DNA from: Pinguiococcus pyrenoidosus
Lineage: Eukaryota; Sar; Pinguiophyceae; Pinguiochrysidales; Pinguiochrysidaceae
Length of the DNA stretch: 64,000 nt
NCBI GenBank assembly: GCA_019677205.1
Contig: JAAMXY010000262.1
Location: forward strand, 159,817 to 223,816
Reading direction: 5' to 3'
Part shown: positions 43,642 through 53,399 of the stretch, in pieces
Layout of the letters: each line of letters starts with the position of its first letter
How positions within the stretch are numbered: position 1 is the first letter of the stretch
The notes under the pieces: model-generated
The model's input: only the letters and a program-made list of their open reading frames with translations
Databases searched by the model: none
Told to the model about the DNA's origin: nothing
Position numbers and translations under genes: made by a program

Positions 43642-44117
43642 GGCCGCGGAAGCTCGGGCGAGCCAAGACGCCGCGAGGTTTCCTCGACGTCAAAATGGGC
43701 GGGAAACTTGAATTTTTCAACCGCCGAGGTTTCCAAACTACGCTTCTATTCGCTCTGTCAGAGCATAATAACGATATACGTTGAAGTGCTACCATATGAA
43801 ACCATGGGATTGGCTAGAAGGTTCCCAGATCAGTTTGATATGCCTCGATTTGTGAAACTCCCTCAACGCTCTTTGCGCAACGCCACAGCCGCGACGCTTT
43901 CTTGTGCAACAGCGCCACAAACCCTTCCGAACGCTTGTAGAGCCCTTTGCTGAGCGTCGCAGCGGAAGAGCGGCGCCCGAGGGCCGCTTCCTCACTTCGG
44001 CGTCGCGTCTTGAAGCCCCCGCGGCGGAAGAATCTTCGGTCAGCTGACCTGCCGGAACCGCGGCGGCAGAAGAACCTTCGCCGCAACAAATCGGCGATAA
44101 ATCGCGAATTGCGCTCC
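43642..44117. promoter_or_regulatory. Divergent spacer CCDC61 / prolyl 4-hydroxylase
   Basis: 476 bp between start codons. GGCGGGAAA at 43698-43706 (TTTCCCGCC on the minus strand) is an E2F-like box 57 bp from the CCDC61 ATG. The rest shows no gene, although the frame of the plus-strand gene stays open back to about 43947. Confidence 0.45.
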
Positions 44118-45098
44118 ATGATTCCGCGGTTTGGCCTCTTGCCGGCCTTCCTGCTTCTGTGCAAGGGGGCTGGGGTGGCGGCGGTGGGCATTCCGGCCAA
44201 GACCCCGATGGTGAGTGCCACTGGCAAGCTGTACCCGCCTCTGGACGCGGCTTTTCCTGGGATCGAGTGCCTCCACGCAGAGCCCCCGGTGTTTTTGGTG
44301 CACGATTTCCTCAGCCAGGAGCAGTGCGAAGCCCTCGTCGCCGCGGCGAAGCAGGAGCAGCTCGCCAAGGTGGAATATCAGGACGCGGTGCTGCTGGATA
44401 GGCAGAGGCTCCTGCTGTTGCTGCCGCTCTTGCTGTGTACCCCGCTTCCCTCGGTCGCCAAGCTGCTGGAGGCCGTCCAGGGGGACTGGGCGTTGATCGG
44501 CGCCAAGGATATTGCGGCTGCGGTGGCGGCCCCCATTGCCGGAGGGGCGCTGGCGGCAGCTGCTTTGATCCAGATCGTGACTTTTGCCCTCACGAAGCTG
44601 ACCGGGGGAAAGATCTTCACCGGCACGAAGTTCAGTACAGCTAGCATTGATGCGACGAAGCAGCGTGAGCTTCTCGCGGTCGTGGAGGCGGCAAAGCAGC
44701 GAGCTGCTTCTCTCTGCTGCACGACGAAGGATCACTTGGAGGTGCCCACCGTGACCAGGTATCTTCCCGGAGAGCTGCAGAGGCGCCACAACGACGCGCG
44801 ACCAGCTGGCGACCCAGACAACTACGACGTGTACATGAAGAATGGAGGGCAGAGGATGGTCCAGGTCTTGACGTACTTGAACACGCTGGCCCCGGAGGAC
44901 GGCGGGGAGACTCGGTTCTGGGACCCCAAGGTTGGCGGAGGCCTGCGCGTTCACCCGCGCAAAGGTATGGCCCTGGTGTTCTTCCCCGCCTTTGAGGACG
45001 GCAGCATGGATCCGCGGATGCCTCACTCCGGCGAGCCCGTCGTCAGTGGTGTGAAATGGACATTGAACACCTGGGTCACCCAGTATCCAACTTCGTAA
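44118..45098 (+). CDS. Prolyl 4-hydroxylase-like 2-oxoglutarate/Fe(II) dioxygenase
   Basis: Intronless, 326 residues. A signal peptide (LLPAFLLLCKGAGVAAVG) precedes VFLVHDFLSQEQCEALVAAA, the usual start of P4H catalytic domains. The Fe(II) triad is present: H224 and D226 in RRHNDA, H303 in HSGEP and the 2-oxoglutarate Lys at about 313 (VSGVKW). GGETRFWD is also typical. What is odd is a hydrophobic block of about 70 residues (about 97-165), with LLLLLPLLLCTP and PIAGGALAAAALIQIVTFAL, placed where the family has a short substrate-binding region. It could be a membrane insertion. The predicted role is hydroxylation of Pro in secretory glycoproteins (extensin or arabinogalactan-like), by family analogy. 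Confidence 0.82.
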   Translation: MIPRFGLLPAFLLLCKGAGVAAVGIPAKTPMVSATGKLYPPLDAAFPGIECLHAEPPVFLVHDFLSQEQCEALVAAAKQEQLAKVEYQDAVLLDRQRLLLLLPLLLCTPLPSVAKLLEAVQGDWALIGAKDIAAAVAAPIAGGALAAAALIQIVTFALTKLTGGKIFTGTKFSTASIDATKQRELLAVVEAAKQRAASLCCTTKDHLEVPTVTRYLPGELQRRHNDARPAGDPDNYDVYMKNGGQRMVQVLTYLNTLAPEDGGETRFWDPKVGGGLRVHPRKGMALVFFPAFEDGSMDPRMPHSGEPVVSGVKWTLNTWVTQYPTS

Positions 45099-45292
45099 GG
45101 AGGCGCTGTGTGTTCTTGCTGTACTCGGTCTGTCGCCCTGTCACTCTGTCGCTCTGGCGCTCTGTCGCTCTGGCGCATCACTGCTCCTCTAGCAATCCCC
45201 GTGAATCCGCCATCTCGTCGCTCGCAATCCCTGACCCTTGTCGCGTTCCTTTCGGTGCTGACAGCCAACTACGCCACGAAAGCGAGGCCACC

Positions 45293-45331
<39 letters not shown>

Positions 45332-45471
45332 CCACCCACCCACCCACCTTTCCACGGCAAAGCGCAGCCAACCAACGGTCTTTGCTCCTGATGTCCCCGT
45401 AGCAGCTTTTTGCTACAAGACCCGTTGCCACAGCAACCGATTGCCACCTTCGCCTCCCGCCTCCCAACTAT
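45099..45471. repeat. Convergent spacer with simple repeats
   Basis: 373 bp. It contains TCTGTCGCTCTGGCGC duplications (45140-45175), an AAGC tetranucleotide run (about 45294-45330) and CCCACCCACC. No gene. Confidence 0.8.
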
Positions 45472-46695
45472 TTATTTGCTGGACGCCTTCAGGACGCTCT
45501 CGCTGAGGTAAAACTCGGTGGGAATCGCTTCGGTCGCGCCGCTTTCCACGATCCGCTGGACTAGCGCATCTCCTTTGGCATCCAGATCCTGCTCGGCGCC
45601 CTCCGAAGCCTCCCCTCCGATCGGGCGAGGCTCCAACGTCTGCAGGCCTGGTCGAAGCTTCTTCGCCAGCTCAAGCACCGGAGGCGGCTTGACGGCAGGT
45701 TCCGGGATGTCGCGGATGTAGTTGATCTTCGCCGTGCCCGACGCACTATCGATGGTGTCCGGCGCAGCGGTGTAGAGCGAGAGGCCTCGGACGGCGGAGT
45801 CGCCGATGTTGATCTTCCAAGTGAAGGCGCAGCCGTACTTGCCGTCGCTAATCTTCTCTGGCAAGAAGCGGAGGCCCGGAATCTCGAACTCCTTGAGGAA
45901 CTCGGCGACCTCCTCCGTGCCGCGGAAGGGCGCCTTGAAGTTGAGGTCCTCGTAGACAATGTCGTCGGAGAAGTAATTCAGGGCGTACGAGCTCGGGTTC
46001 ACGAACTGCGCCTTGAGCCACAGATACCGCACGACGTCGCTGCAGCTCTGCGGCTCGCTGGACACGGAATCGTCGATGGGCTCTGCCTTGGGCGCGTTTT
46101 CGTCCTCTTTCAACACTGCCTTCAGGAGCGTCGCAGCCTGGCCGCCCAGCTTGAACAAGGGCTCCGCTCCTTCGCGGATGTAGGACACCTTGCCCTCCGC
46201 ATCCAGCTCGATGAACGTGAGACCGCGGAGGCCCTCGAGCGAGCCCTGGCGGAGGATCCAGGTCCAGCCCGCCGCCTCCTCCCCGTCCGTCACAATGTCC
46301 AGCGTCTTCGAGGCGTCGTCCGGCAGCATTGCCAGGCCGCTGGCCACGTGCTCCACCACGGCCGCCTTTCCCAGCAGGGTGTCCTTCAGCGACAGATCCT
46401 CCATCTGCACATCCTCCGCCAGATTCTCGCCCAGGAAGCTCCTGGCCTCGGCTGCTGATCCCAGCGAGGCCCACTGCTCTGCCAGCTGGGCTGCCTTGCC
46501 AGGTCCCGAGGGCACAGCCGCACTCTTGGGCGCCAGGAAGGTCTCCTGGAACTCCTGAAAGCCCTTGAGGAGCTGCTCGATCGGGTTGGACGCCGGCTGC
46601 ACCGCCAGGGAAGTGCCGCTTCGGCCAAGTCGCGGCGCCACGAAGGCCGCAGACGGCTGCAAAGCCAGGAGGACTGCAAGAACGAGCGGCCCCAT
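45472..46695 (-). CDS. Plastid-targeted protein with two SnoaL/NTF2-like domains
   Basis: Intronless, 407 residues from the ATG at 46695. The N terminus is a signal peptide (MGPLVLAVLLALQPSAAF) with the FVAP form of the ASAFAP motif, then a transit-like LGRSGTSLAVQPAS. Two related alpha+beta halves follow. The first contains GKAAVVEHVASGLAML and FIELDAEGKVSYIREGAEP. The second contains YFSDDIVYEDLNFKAPFRG, VAEFLKEFEIPGLRFLPEKI and KINYIRDIPEPAVKP. Both show the SnoaL-like pattern (damage/defence helix, then FRG-x-x-x-V and a closing beta strand with IRD). Such proteins occur in plastids of plants and algae with no settled activity. Function is unknown. A frame extends upstream to 46746 without ATG. 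Confidence 0.85.
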   Translation of the reverse strand: MGPLVLAVLLALQPSAAFVAPRLGRSGTSLAVQPASNPIEQLLKGFQEFQETFLAPKSAAVPSGPGKAAQLAEQWASLGSAAEARSFLGENLAEDVQMEDLSLKDTLLGKAAVVEHVASGLAMLPDDASKTLDIVTDGEEAAGWTWILRQGSLEGLRGLTFIELDAEGKVSYIREGAEPLFKLGGQAATLLKAVLKEDENAPKAEPIDDSVSSEPQSCSDVVRYLWLKAQFVNPSSYALNYFSDDIVYEDLNFKAPFRGTEEVAEFLKEFEIPGLRFLPEKISDGKYGCAFTWKINIGDSAVRGLSLYTAAPDTIDSASGTAKINYIRDIPEPAVKPPPVLELAKKLRPGLQTLEPRPIGGEASEGAEQDLDAKGDALVQRIVESGATEAIPTEFYLSESVLKASSK

Positions 46696-47038
46696 GTCAG
46701 CTGAGCACTGGCAGCGCCACAATCCCTTCCGACACTCCGACGTCACTCTCTAAAATAGTATGCTGCTGTTCTTCGCGTGAATTGCAAAGTACATTTCCAA
46801 AGCGAGAAGGCGGTCCGCCAATGCGGACAGAGACTAGGAGGAGGAAGCTTCGCGTCTCTGTCCGCCTGAGACGGACGGATCGCGGCGGACAGAGAAACAG
46901 GCTCGAGCGCCGGAATCGTGCCGTCGTGCACCGCGCTACCTTTAAGCTGCGTGATGGTTGTGAGCGGAACGAAGGACTCTAGCAGGTGACGTTCGGTATG
47001 ACGCCGGTTCCAGAAGTTTTTCTCCTTCTTGCTACGCT
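46696..47038. other. Spacer between two minus-strand genes
   Basis: 343 bp holding the promoter of the SnoaL gene and the 3' UTR of the SAC3 gene, plus the inverted repeat described separately. Confidence 0.5.
46823..46865. promoter_or_regulatory. 12-bp perfect inverted repeat with third copy nearby
   Basis: GCGGACAGAGAC (46823-46834) and GTCTCTGTCCGC (46854-46865) form a perfect 12-bp stem with a 19-nt loop. An 11-bp direct copy (GCGGACAGAGA) follows at 46885-46895. It sits about 130 bp upstream of the plastid SnoaL gene ATG. It could be a dimeric factor site or an RNA hairpin in the 5' UTR. Confidence 0.7.
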
Positions 47039-50000
47039 CTACGATCGCACTGCAGACTCGAGCTGCTCATCAAGCTCCTTCGCTGCAGTCATCTCCTCCT
47101 GAATCGCCGCTAGAAGGGCCGTCGTCTCCTCTTGCACGGCGGCGAGGCCCACGGTCTCCGTCGCTCCGTTCGGCGCCGACGTGCTCGCCATCGCCGACGG
47201 CTTCGTTTTCTTCCCAACGCCGGCCGCGCCATCATCCGGACGCCATCGCTTGTGCGGATGGAACTGATTCTGCTTCACCCCTGCCATCCTCGAGAGCCCG
47301 TCGCGGGCGGGAGTGACCTTCTCGACGGCATCCCGATAGGTCCCCGAGCCCCGCGCCGTTGCCGCCGCCCCGTTCAGCCAGCTCGCCGGCGGCGGCGTGC
47401 TCTCGCCCACGCATCTGCGCTTCTTGCCGTCCATCCGGAGCACGTAGGGGCCATCTTCCAGCAAAGCAGAAGCCCGTCCATCCCGCGAATCTCGACTGGA
47501 TTTTCGAGCTGCCTTCGCCTTCGCAGCAGAAGCGAGTCCCAGCGGGTCTTCGGCGCCCGGCGACAGAGGCGGCAATTCCACCACCGGGTATTGCGCGAGA
47601 TAGCTCTCCCGTGCGAGCACCGAGTCAAGCCTGTCTAGCAGGATGCGCCCGAGCAGCTGCCGCCATGGAACCGCACCGACGGATCCGGCCTACGAGAGCG
47701 AAGCAGTCTCCGTTACCAATCTGCCATCCCCCAAGATGTTGCCTGCCTCGCTCGTCACGTCATGTCATGTCTTGGAGTCAGAAGCCCCACCTGTGTGACA
47801 CCAAACGCCACCGCATCGCGAAGCGGGCCGGAGGCGAACCAAGTCAGGCTGCTCCGCTCGAGCTGCCCAATCCAGCGGTTCAACAACAACTCGGCATCCG
47901 CCAAGGAAAGAATCAAGCCTAATCATCAAAACGGCGGCAAGTCTGAGCACGCTCGCTGTCGAGACATCGCAGGGTCCAGGCCCACCTTCGGGGAAGCTCG
48001 GCGGCACCAGTGCCTGCGCGGCCTGAGCAAGCGTCTTCCGCACACTCGGCTCCGCCCAGGTCACAGGGCAGGATCCCTGCGGCGGCATGGGGTCGAACCG
48101 CGAGAGCGCTTCGCCGCAGTCCACCCCACTCTCGGTGAGGACTTGCTCGAGCAGGGAGCGCTCTAAGCCCCCGACTTCGTCCAGGCCATTCAAGGGAGGG
48201 TGGAGCTGGAGACACGCCTTCGGGATCCACGCCTCTCTGGGGGTGGCATCACTCGGAACTGCAAAGTCCCGCGGAGGGAAACTGCCATGCACAAGGCTGA
48301 GCGGCTTCGCCAAAGATGCCGCGACGGAGCGGAGCTCCGTCGCCACTTTCGCCACCAAGAGCGAAGGCACGCTGGCGCCTTTGCCATGATCGTTCTGCTC
48401 ACGAAGAATCGCCCTGCTGGATCGTTCCGAATCGAACGACAGAGAAGCAGATCTGCCGGACCACAGGGCGGAATCCATCGCCGAGGACACCCGCCAGCGG
48501 AAGGTCGCCGCGTGGATCTCCAGCTGTTGCTCCACGCCCGAGGCGACAGCCCCGAGAGCGTCTTCTAGGGCTGAGGAGAGGAGAGGAGAGGCGAGGAAAG
48601 GAGAGGAGAGGCGAAGAAAGGAGAAGAAAGGGCGGGCGACTGTAAGTGGGGCAAGTAGTGCAATGGAGCCTGCCGCCAAGCCCTTGAAACGGTCGCGTAC
48701 CTTTGCATTGAGACCTCTGTTCGCGAAGATGACACAAGTCCTCCGCACGGATCTTCAGGATGCGTACGCTCTTGAAACGATGAGCACCAGATCCCGTGGC
48801 TTGCAGCACCTCCACCGCCTGTGAGACGTCCAAGCCGGCCATGGTCGCGCCCGAGGCTCCCGCGCCGTCGTGTGCCATCCTGTTCGAGGGAACCAGCACC
48901 AGCAATGGCAGGCGGCTGAGGTAGACCTCATCGCCGTGCAAGCCGGCGCAGCTTAATGCGAAAGCATGCAGATCGCCCATGGTCTCGGCAACAAAAACCA
49001 GGCAGGACAGGCCGCAGAGCCACAAGCCGTCTCTTGGCAGCGAGCCACGCAGAGCTTGCACACAGAAGGCGCATTCCTGAGAAGGCAAGTGCCGCAACCA
49101 CCCGCGATACTTGGTCAGCGTCAGCGGGCCATCACTCTGTGGAAACTTGAAGCGGTCCAGGGCGCCTACAGCGTTGTCTGCGCTGGTGAACTGCCAGCGG
49201 TACTGGTGGGACGTGAACTTCGCCAACGTCCAGGCCGCAAGATCGGGCAGCCCTTGCGTCTCCGTGTTCCTCCCAGAGCTGAAGAGCACGGCAGCCTTCC
49301 AAAAGAGCGCGACGGCACGTCCATCCCCGTTTTGAGAACATCGTATCCTCAGAGGACGATTCACCTGGTCCAGCGAAGGTCCCACCACGGACAGGAAATC
49401 AAGCGGCTCAACCCTCCAGTGGTTGGTCTCCAGCACCTCCGCCTTCCGTCGAACTTCGTCATACGCGACGCTCAAGCGCACCACCTTCGCGTTAAAGACC
49501 GGTTGGCGAGCGCGCCGTGGAGGCCTCGACGATCCCATCAGGCTGCTTTCCGACACGGCAGCGGCCAGCGGATCCTCGCTGACGTCCTCGGTCGACGGGT
49601 CATGGATGGTGAGACCAGACACGATCTCTGCAAAGGCCTGCTCGTTCCTTCTATGCCAAGAAGAGGCCTCCGTCCAGACGGTCATGGCACGGGAGAGCTT
49701 CCGCCGGCACCTGCTTTCCACGACGCTGGAGAGCTGCCGCGCAAACCTCTGCAACAGCAGGACGCGCTCTTCCTCGAGCACCTCAGCTCGACGGACCTCT
49801 GCCTCCTTCTCAAGTTGCTCCCTTGTTCGCTCCCGCTCGTCCTTGGCTTGCTGTCGGATCTTCTTGAGCTCGGCCTTTGCCGACTGAAGCTCCCGCTTCG
49901 CCTTACTCGCTTCTTCGAGCTTCTGTTGCGCCTGCTGCTTGATCTCTTCTCCGCGGGCTTCGTCCGCCTTCAGTTTCTCCAGAACTCGAGATGCTTCCTG

Positions 50001-52034
50001 CTCAATTTCCGCATGCCTCTTCGCATTCTTCGCCCGCCACAGCTCCTCGGCCTTCTTCAACTGAGCCAGCTTATCCCGCTTGTAAGCTTCCAGCTCGGCC
50101 GCGACCTTCTCCTTGGCCTCTTTCCGAGCTTTCAGCTCGAGCTGCTTCATCTTCTCGGCATCTTGTTGACTCTGCCTGAACGCGACCGCCTGCTCTGCCG
50201 CCTGCTCTGCCGCCTGCTCTGCCGCTTGATCTGCCGCTTGATCTGCCGCTTGGCTTCCCACGAATTCGCCGATTGGGGTCCCTGATCGGCTACTCAGAGC
50301 TCTGCTGCTCGCGCTGACCGGACGTACAGGTCCTTCTTCCGGCGGCAGGCTGTCCGGCTGAGCTCTACCGTTGCTTAGAGTGACCGGCATCCTCTCGTGG
50401 GTGCCGGCCTTCACCAGGTGGTAGCGCCTCTCTATCCGAATGAACCTCCGCAAGGGACGGGGGATGGGAGGGTCGCTCGGGAGCGTGAAAGCGTTCTCCC
50501 GAGGCCGGGTGCCGTTCAGGACGAGTGCTCCGGCCTCCGTCTGGGCGGGCTGCAACCCATACTTCACGCAGCACGCAACGCACTCCTCCTCGTCTTCGAA
50601 GAGAAGCCACTCGACGATCCCTGCGATCGGGAGACTCTGCGTCACGTTCAGAGCGTCCAGCGCCACCTCGCGAACTCGCTTCATGAGCCTGCTTGTCGAC
50701 AGCAAGCAGCGCAGGATGATGTTGCTCGTCCTTCGGATGACGCTGCAATATTTTGCCCAGTCCTGACTGTGCAGAGCCGCGAACGCGAGTAGCGCTTCCT
50801 GGACGTTGACGTGTCGACGCACTTTGGACGTCAGCTCCTTCAGGAAGTACGTCACGGTAATCCGATTCTCGATGTGAAACACGATGTAGTAGGCCGTCAG
50901 CTCGGGCTCGAACTCGGACACCACCCCCTTCGCATCCAGATTGAACCAGTAGTCCTCTGAACCGCCGGTAGGACGATTCTGGATCATGTGGTGGACGGTG
51001 CCGGTGACCACCGCCTTGTCATACAGCGAGCGTGCGTTCGAATACTGTGACATGCAGGCCGTCAGGGTCTCGTTGAGCTGCTTCTGATTCTGCTGCTGAT
51101 GCGTCCGCCGGAACTCCTCACTGCCGGACAGGAGATGCTCGAACAGAATCAGGCACCGTGCAGATCGCTCGAGAATGGTCATCGCCAGCGTATGCGTCAA
51201 CCCGCCGCCGGTGAAGTTCTGCAGAAGAAGATCCTTCCGGATCATGCGGTTCCTGTTCCAGTAGAACATGTAGACGTCCTCTAGCAAGTCTGCGGCAGTC
51301 TTCTCGCCGCGTGAGCGCACGAAGCGAGAGTCACCCTGGACCTTGTCTTGCTCAATCACGTAGCGCTCTAAATAGTCTTCCGTCTCCAGCAGGACGTGCG
51401 GCGGACGCACCTCGTCTGGCTTGTTCAGCTTGTGATCCGCCGCGCTTCGCTGGTACTTTTTGACGGGGTACCCCGGGCACGGCTCCACGTGGTGCGGGTT
51501 CCGCGCTCCGCGGGGATCATCGCCTTCGTAGGGACGCTCGAAGAGGTCGATCTCACGCATCTCTTCGCGCTTCACGACCTCCTTCGGCGGACACATTTCC
51601 ATGCATCTCCCCACGATGCCGCCGGTGGACGTCGCCTCGTCGGATTCCGACTCATTCTCCGAAGCTATGGCTACGGGCGCGCGCATGGGCGCTCGACTTC
51701 GCAACACAGGCTGCGCTTTCTTCGCGAAGCGCTCGCGCCTCGCATCTTCCGCGGTCGTGCCCGTTCTCTGGGGCTGCACCTGCGGGACCCGCGCCACAAA
51801 GCCCTTCAGGCCGGCCGTGTCGGGGTCTGCTTCGCCCTCGAAGGAGTCATTCCGGGCCCGGACTTTTCCGCGTGGCACGCCCGTAGTCTGGCTCAGCGTT
51901 GGCCGCTGCGGCTCCCTCGCTTCTGAGACGCCTCCCAAGCGCATCTCGGCCTGATCGAGTCCAGTCACGCGTAGTGAGGGGGGCGGCCGGGGCTCATCAT
52001 CGTCATCGTCATCATCGTCGTCGTCGTCGTCGCC

Positions 52035-52065
<31 letters not shown>

Positions 52066-52215
52066 CCGCCGTTCTGGCCCATTTGATTGAAGCCACCCTT
52101 GCCTCTTTCGCGCTTGTTCATGAACCCTGCCCCAAATCCGACGGACGATCGCGAGTGCTCGGCCACCGCCGAAAGGGTCGCGTTGCCATCAGCGCCATCG
52201 CCATCCCCGTCGTCA

Positions 52216-52249
<34 letters not shown>

Positions 52250-53096
52250 CACCGCCTTGCTGCTGCGTGGCATGGAGAGCTTGGAAGGCCTGCCGGCCTC
52301 GTCCTCGTCCTCGTCCTCGTCCTCTGCTGCCCGTCCTTCCGCGTCCTCTAGCCCGAAAGCTGCTGCGTCCTCCGCCTCCGCCTCGGCCTGCGACCCACGT
52401 GCGGGAGCCGTCATTCTGCCCTTGCGACAGCTGCCGCTTCTTCCCCATCGGCTTCGCCCCGGCGCCGAAGTGCCCGAAGGAACCGGCACTGCTGATCCTG
52501 TCGGGGCTGCGCGGCGGCTTCCCGGCCCGCTTGAAGGTCGGGCTGCTTCCGCCGGCTAGCGGGTTGACCGTGACGCCGAAGACCGGAGAAGCGGCCTTCC
52601 GGCTGGTGTCGCCAGCGCCCCAAGCGCCTCTCCCAGCCGACTTGGGTGCAAAGCTGCCAGCATTGGCCACTTTCCCAAGCTGGCCTGCTCCGCCACCGCT
52701 GCCCGAGAAAGGATTTCCCACGCCGAAAGCGGGCGGCGCCCCTCCGCCGAAGCCCTTGCTGGCCACTCCGAAGCCGGGCGTCCCCGCGCGCTTCTTCTCC
52801 CCGGCCTGTCGAGGCTTTCTCTTCGCGGACTTGCTCTTGTCGTCGCCAAAGCCGCGGCCAAAGAGCGCGGACGACGAGCCGGGGCTGCTGCCGAAGCCGC
52901 CGCTGCCGCCGCCAAAGCTCGGAGCTGCGGAGCTTTTGGGAGCGCTGCCAAAGGCTCCCGCTCCCGAGCGGCTGCCGAACGCGCCGGTGGAAGACGCTGC
53001 GGCGCCGAAAGGGCCACTGCCGCTTGGTTTCGGCGCGCCGAAGCTGGATCCTTTGTCTTTGGCGCCACTTTTGCCGCCGAAGCCGCTGCCGAACAT
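47039..53096 (-). CDS. SAC3/GANP-domain mRNA export factor with FG repeats
   Basis: Exon 1 48701-53096, exon 2 47807-48564 and a probable last exon 47039-47689 give 1934 residues. Residues 1-230 are Gly/Ser-rich with many FG pairs (MFGSGFGGKSG, SSFGAPKPSG), nucleoporin-like as in GANP. Poly-Asp and poly-Gly runs occupy about 285-370. The SAC3 domain starts at about 502: GRCMEMCPPKEVVKRE, then CPGYPVKKYQRSAA, DLLEDVYMFYWNRNRMIRKD and ELTAYYIVFHIENR. A long Glu/Lys coiled coil and a globular region follow. In TREX-2, SAC3 scaffolds export of mRNA at nuclear pores. The exon 1-2 junction is solid (GTACGC donor, CCCTAG acceptor). The exon 2-3 junction is inferred: exon 3 is open only from the TAG acceptor at 47690 and needs a phase-0 donor, best offered by GTTTGG at 47806. 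Confidence 0.85.
51990..52260 (-). repeat. Trinucleotide runs coding poly-Asp and poly-Gly
   Basis: ATC/GTC and GCC repeats on the plus strand (GAT/GAC and GGC on the coding strand) encode Asp and Gly homopolymers in the SAC3 gene at about 51995-52070 and 52190-52245. Confidence 0.9.
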
Positions 53097-53399
53097 CGCG
53101 GATGTCGTGGGCGGATAGCTTAAGGAAAGTCCGCCACGACAACCATGCGCTCCGCCACAAAGAGTGGCGCTTTACCACCACAAAAAAAAGACGGATTCTT
53201 GACGTCTCTCTCTCCAAACAGTATTCCGTTACATAAATATTTTATTTATCGCTGCAATTTATATTTTTGATACTTGTGAATCAAACAATTTTATGATAAA
53301 CTATAACGCCATACAAGAGAGGTTTGCAAGACGCAAATCCCAACGAAGTCAAAAAGAGGGGTAAAAGGACTTTAAGCGGCCGTTGGCCTCCGCGACGCC
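53097..53399. promoter_or_regulatory. 303-bp divergent spacer SAC3 / SGNH gene
   Basis: Short bidirectional promoter region. Its centre (about 53215-53320) is AT-rich (ATAAATATTTTATTTATC) in GC-rich surroundings. Confidence 0.6.

Noticed and set aside
45294-45330. Telomere-like or centromeric repeat
   Set aside because: An AAGC tetranucleotide run of only about 36 bp is an ordinary microsatellite.
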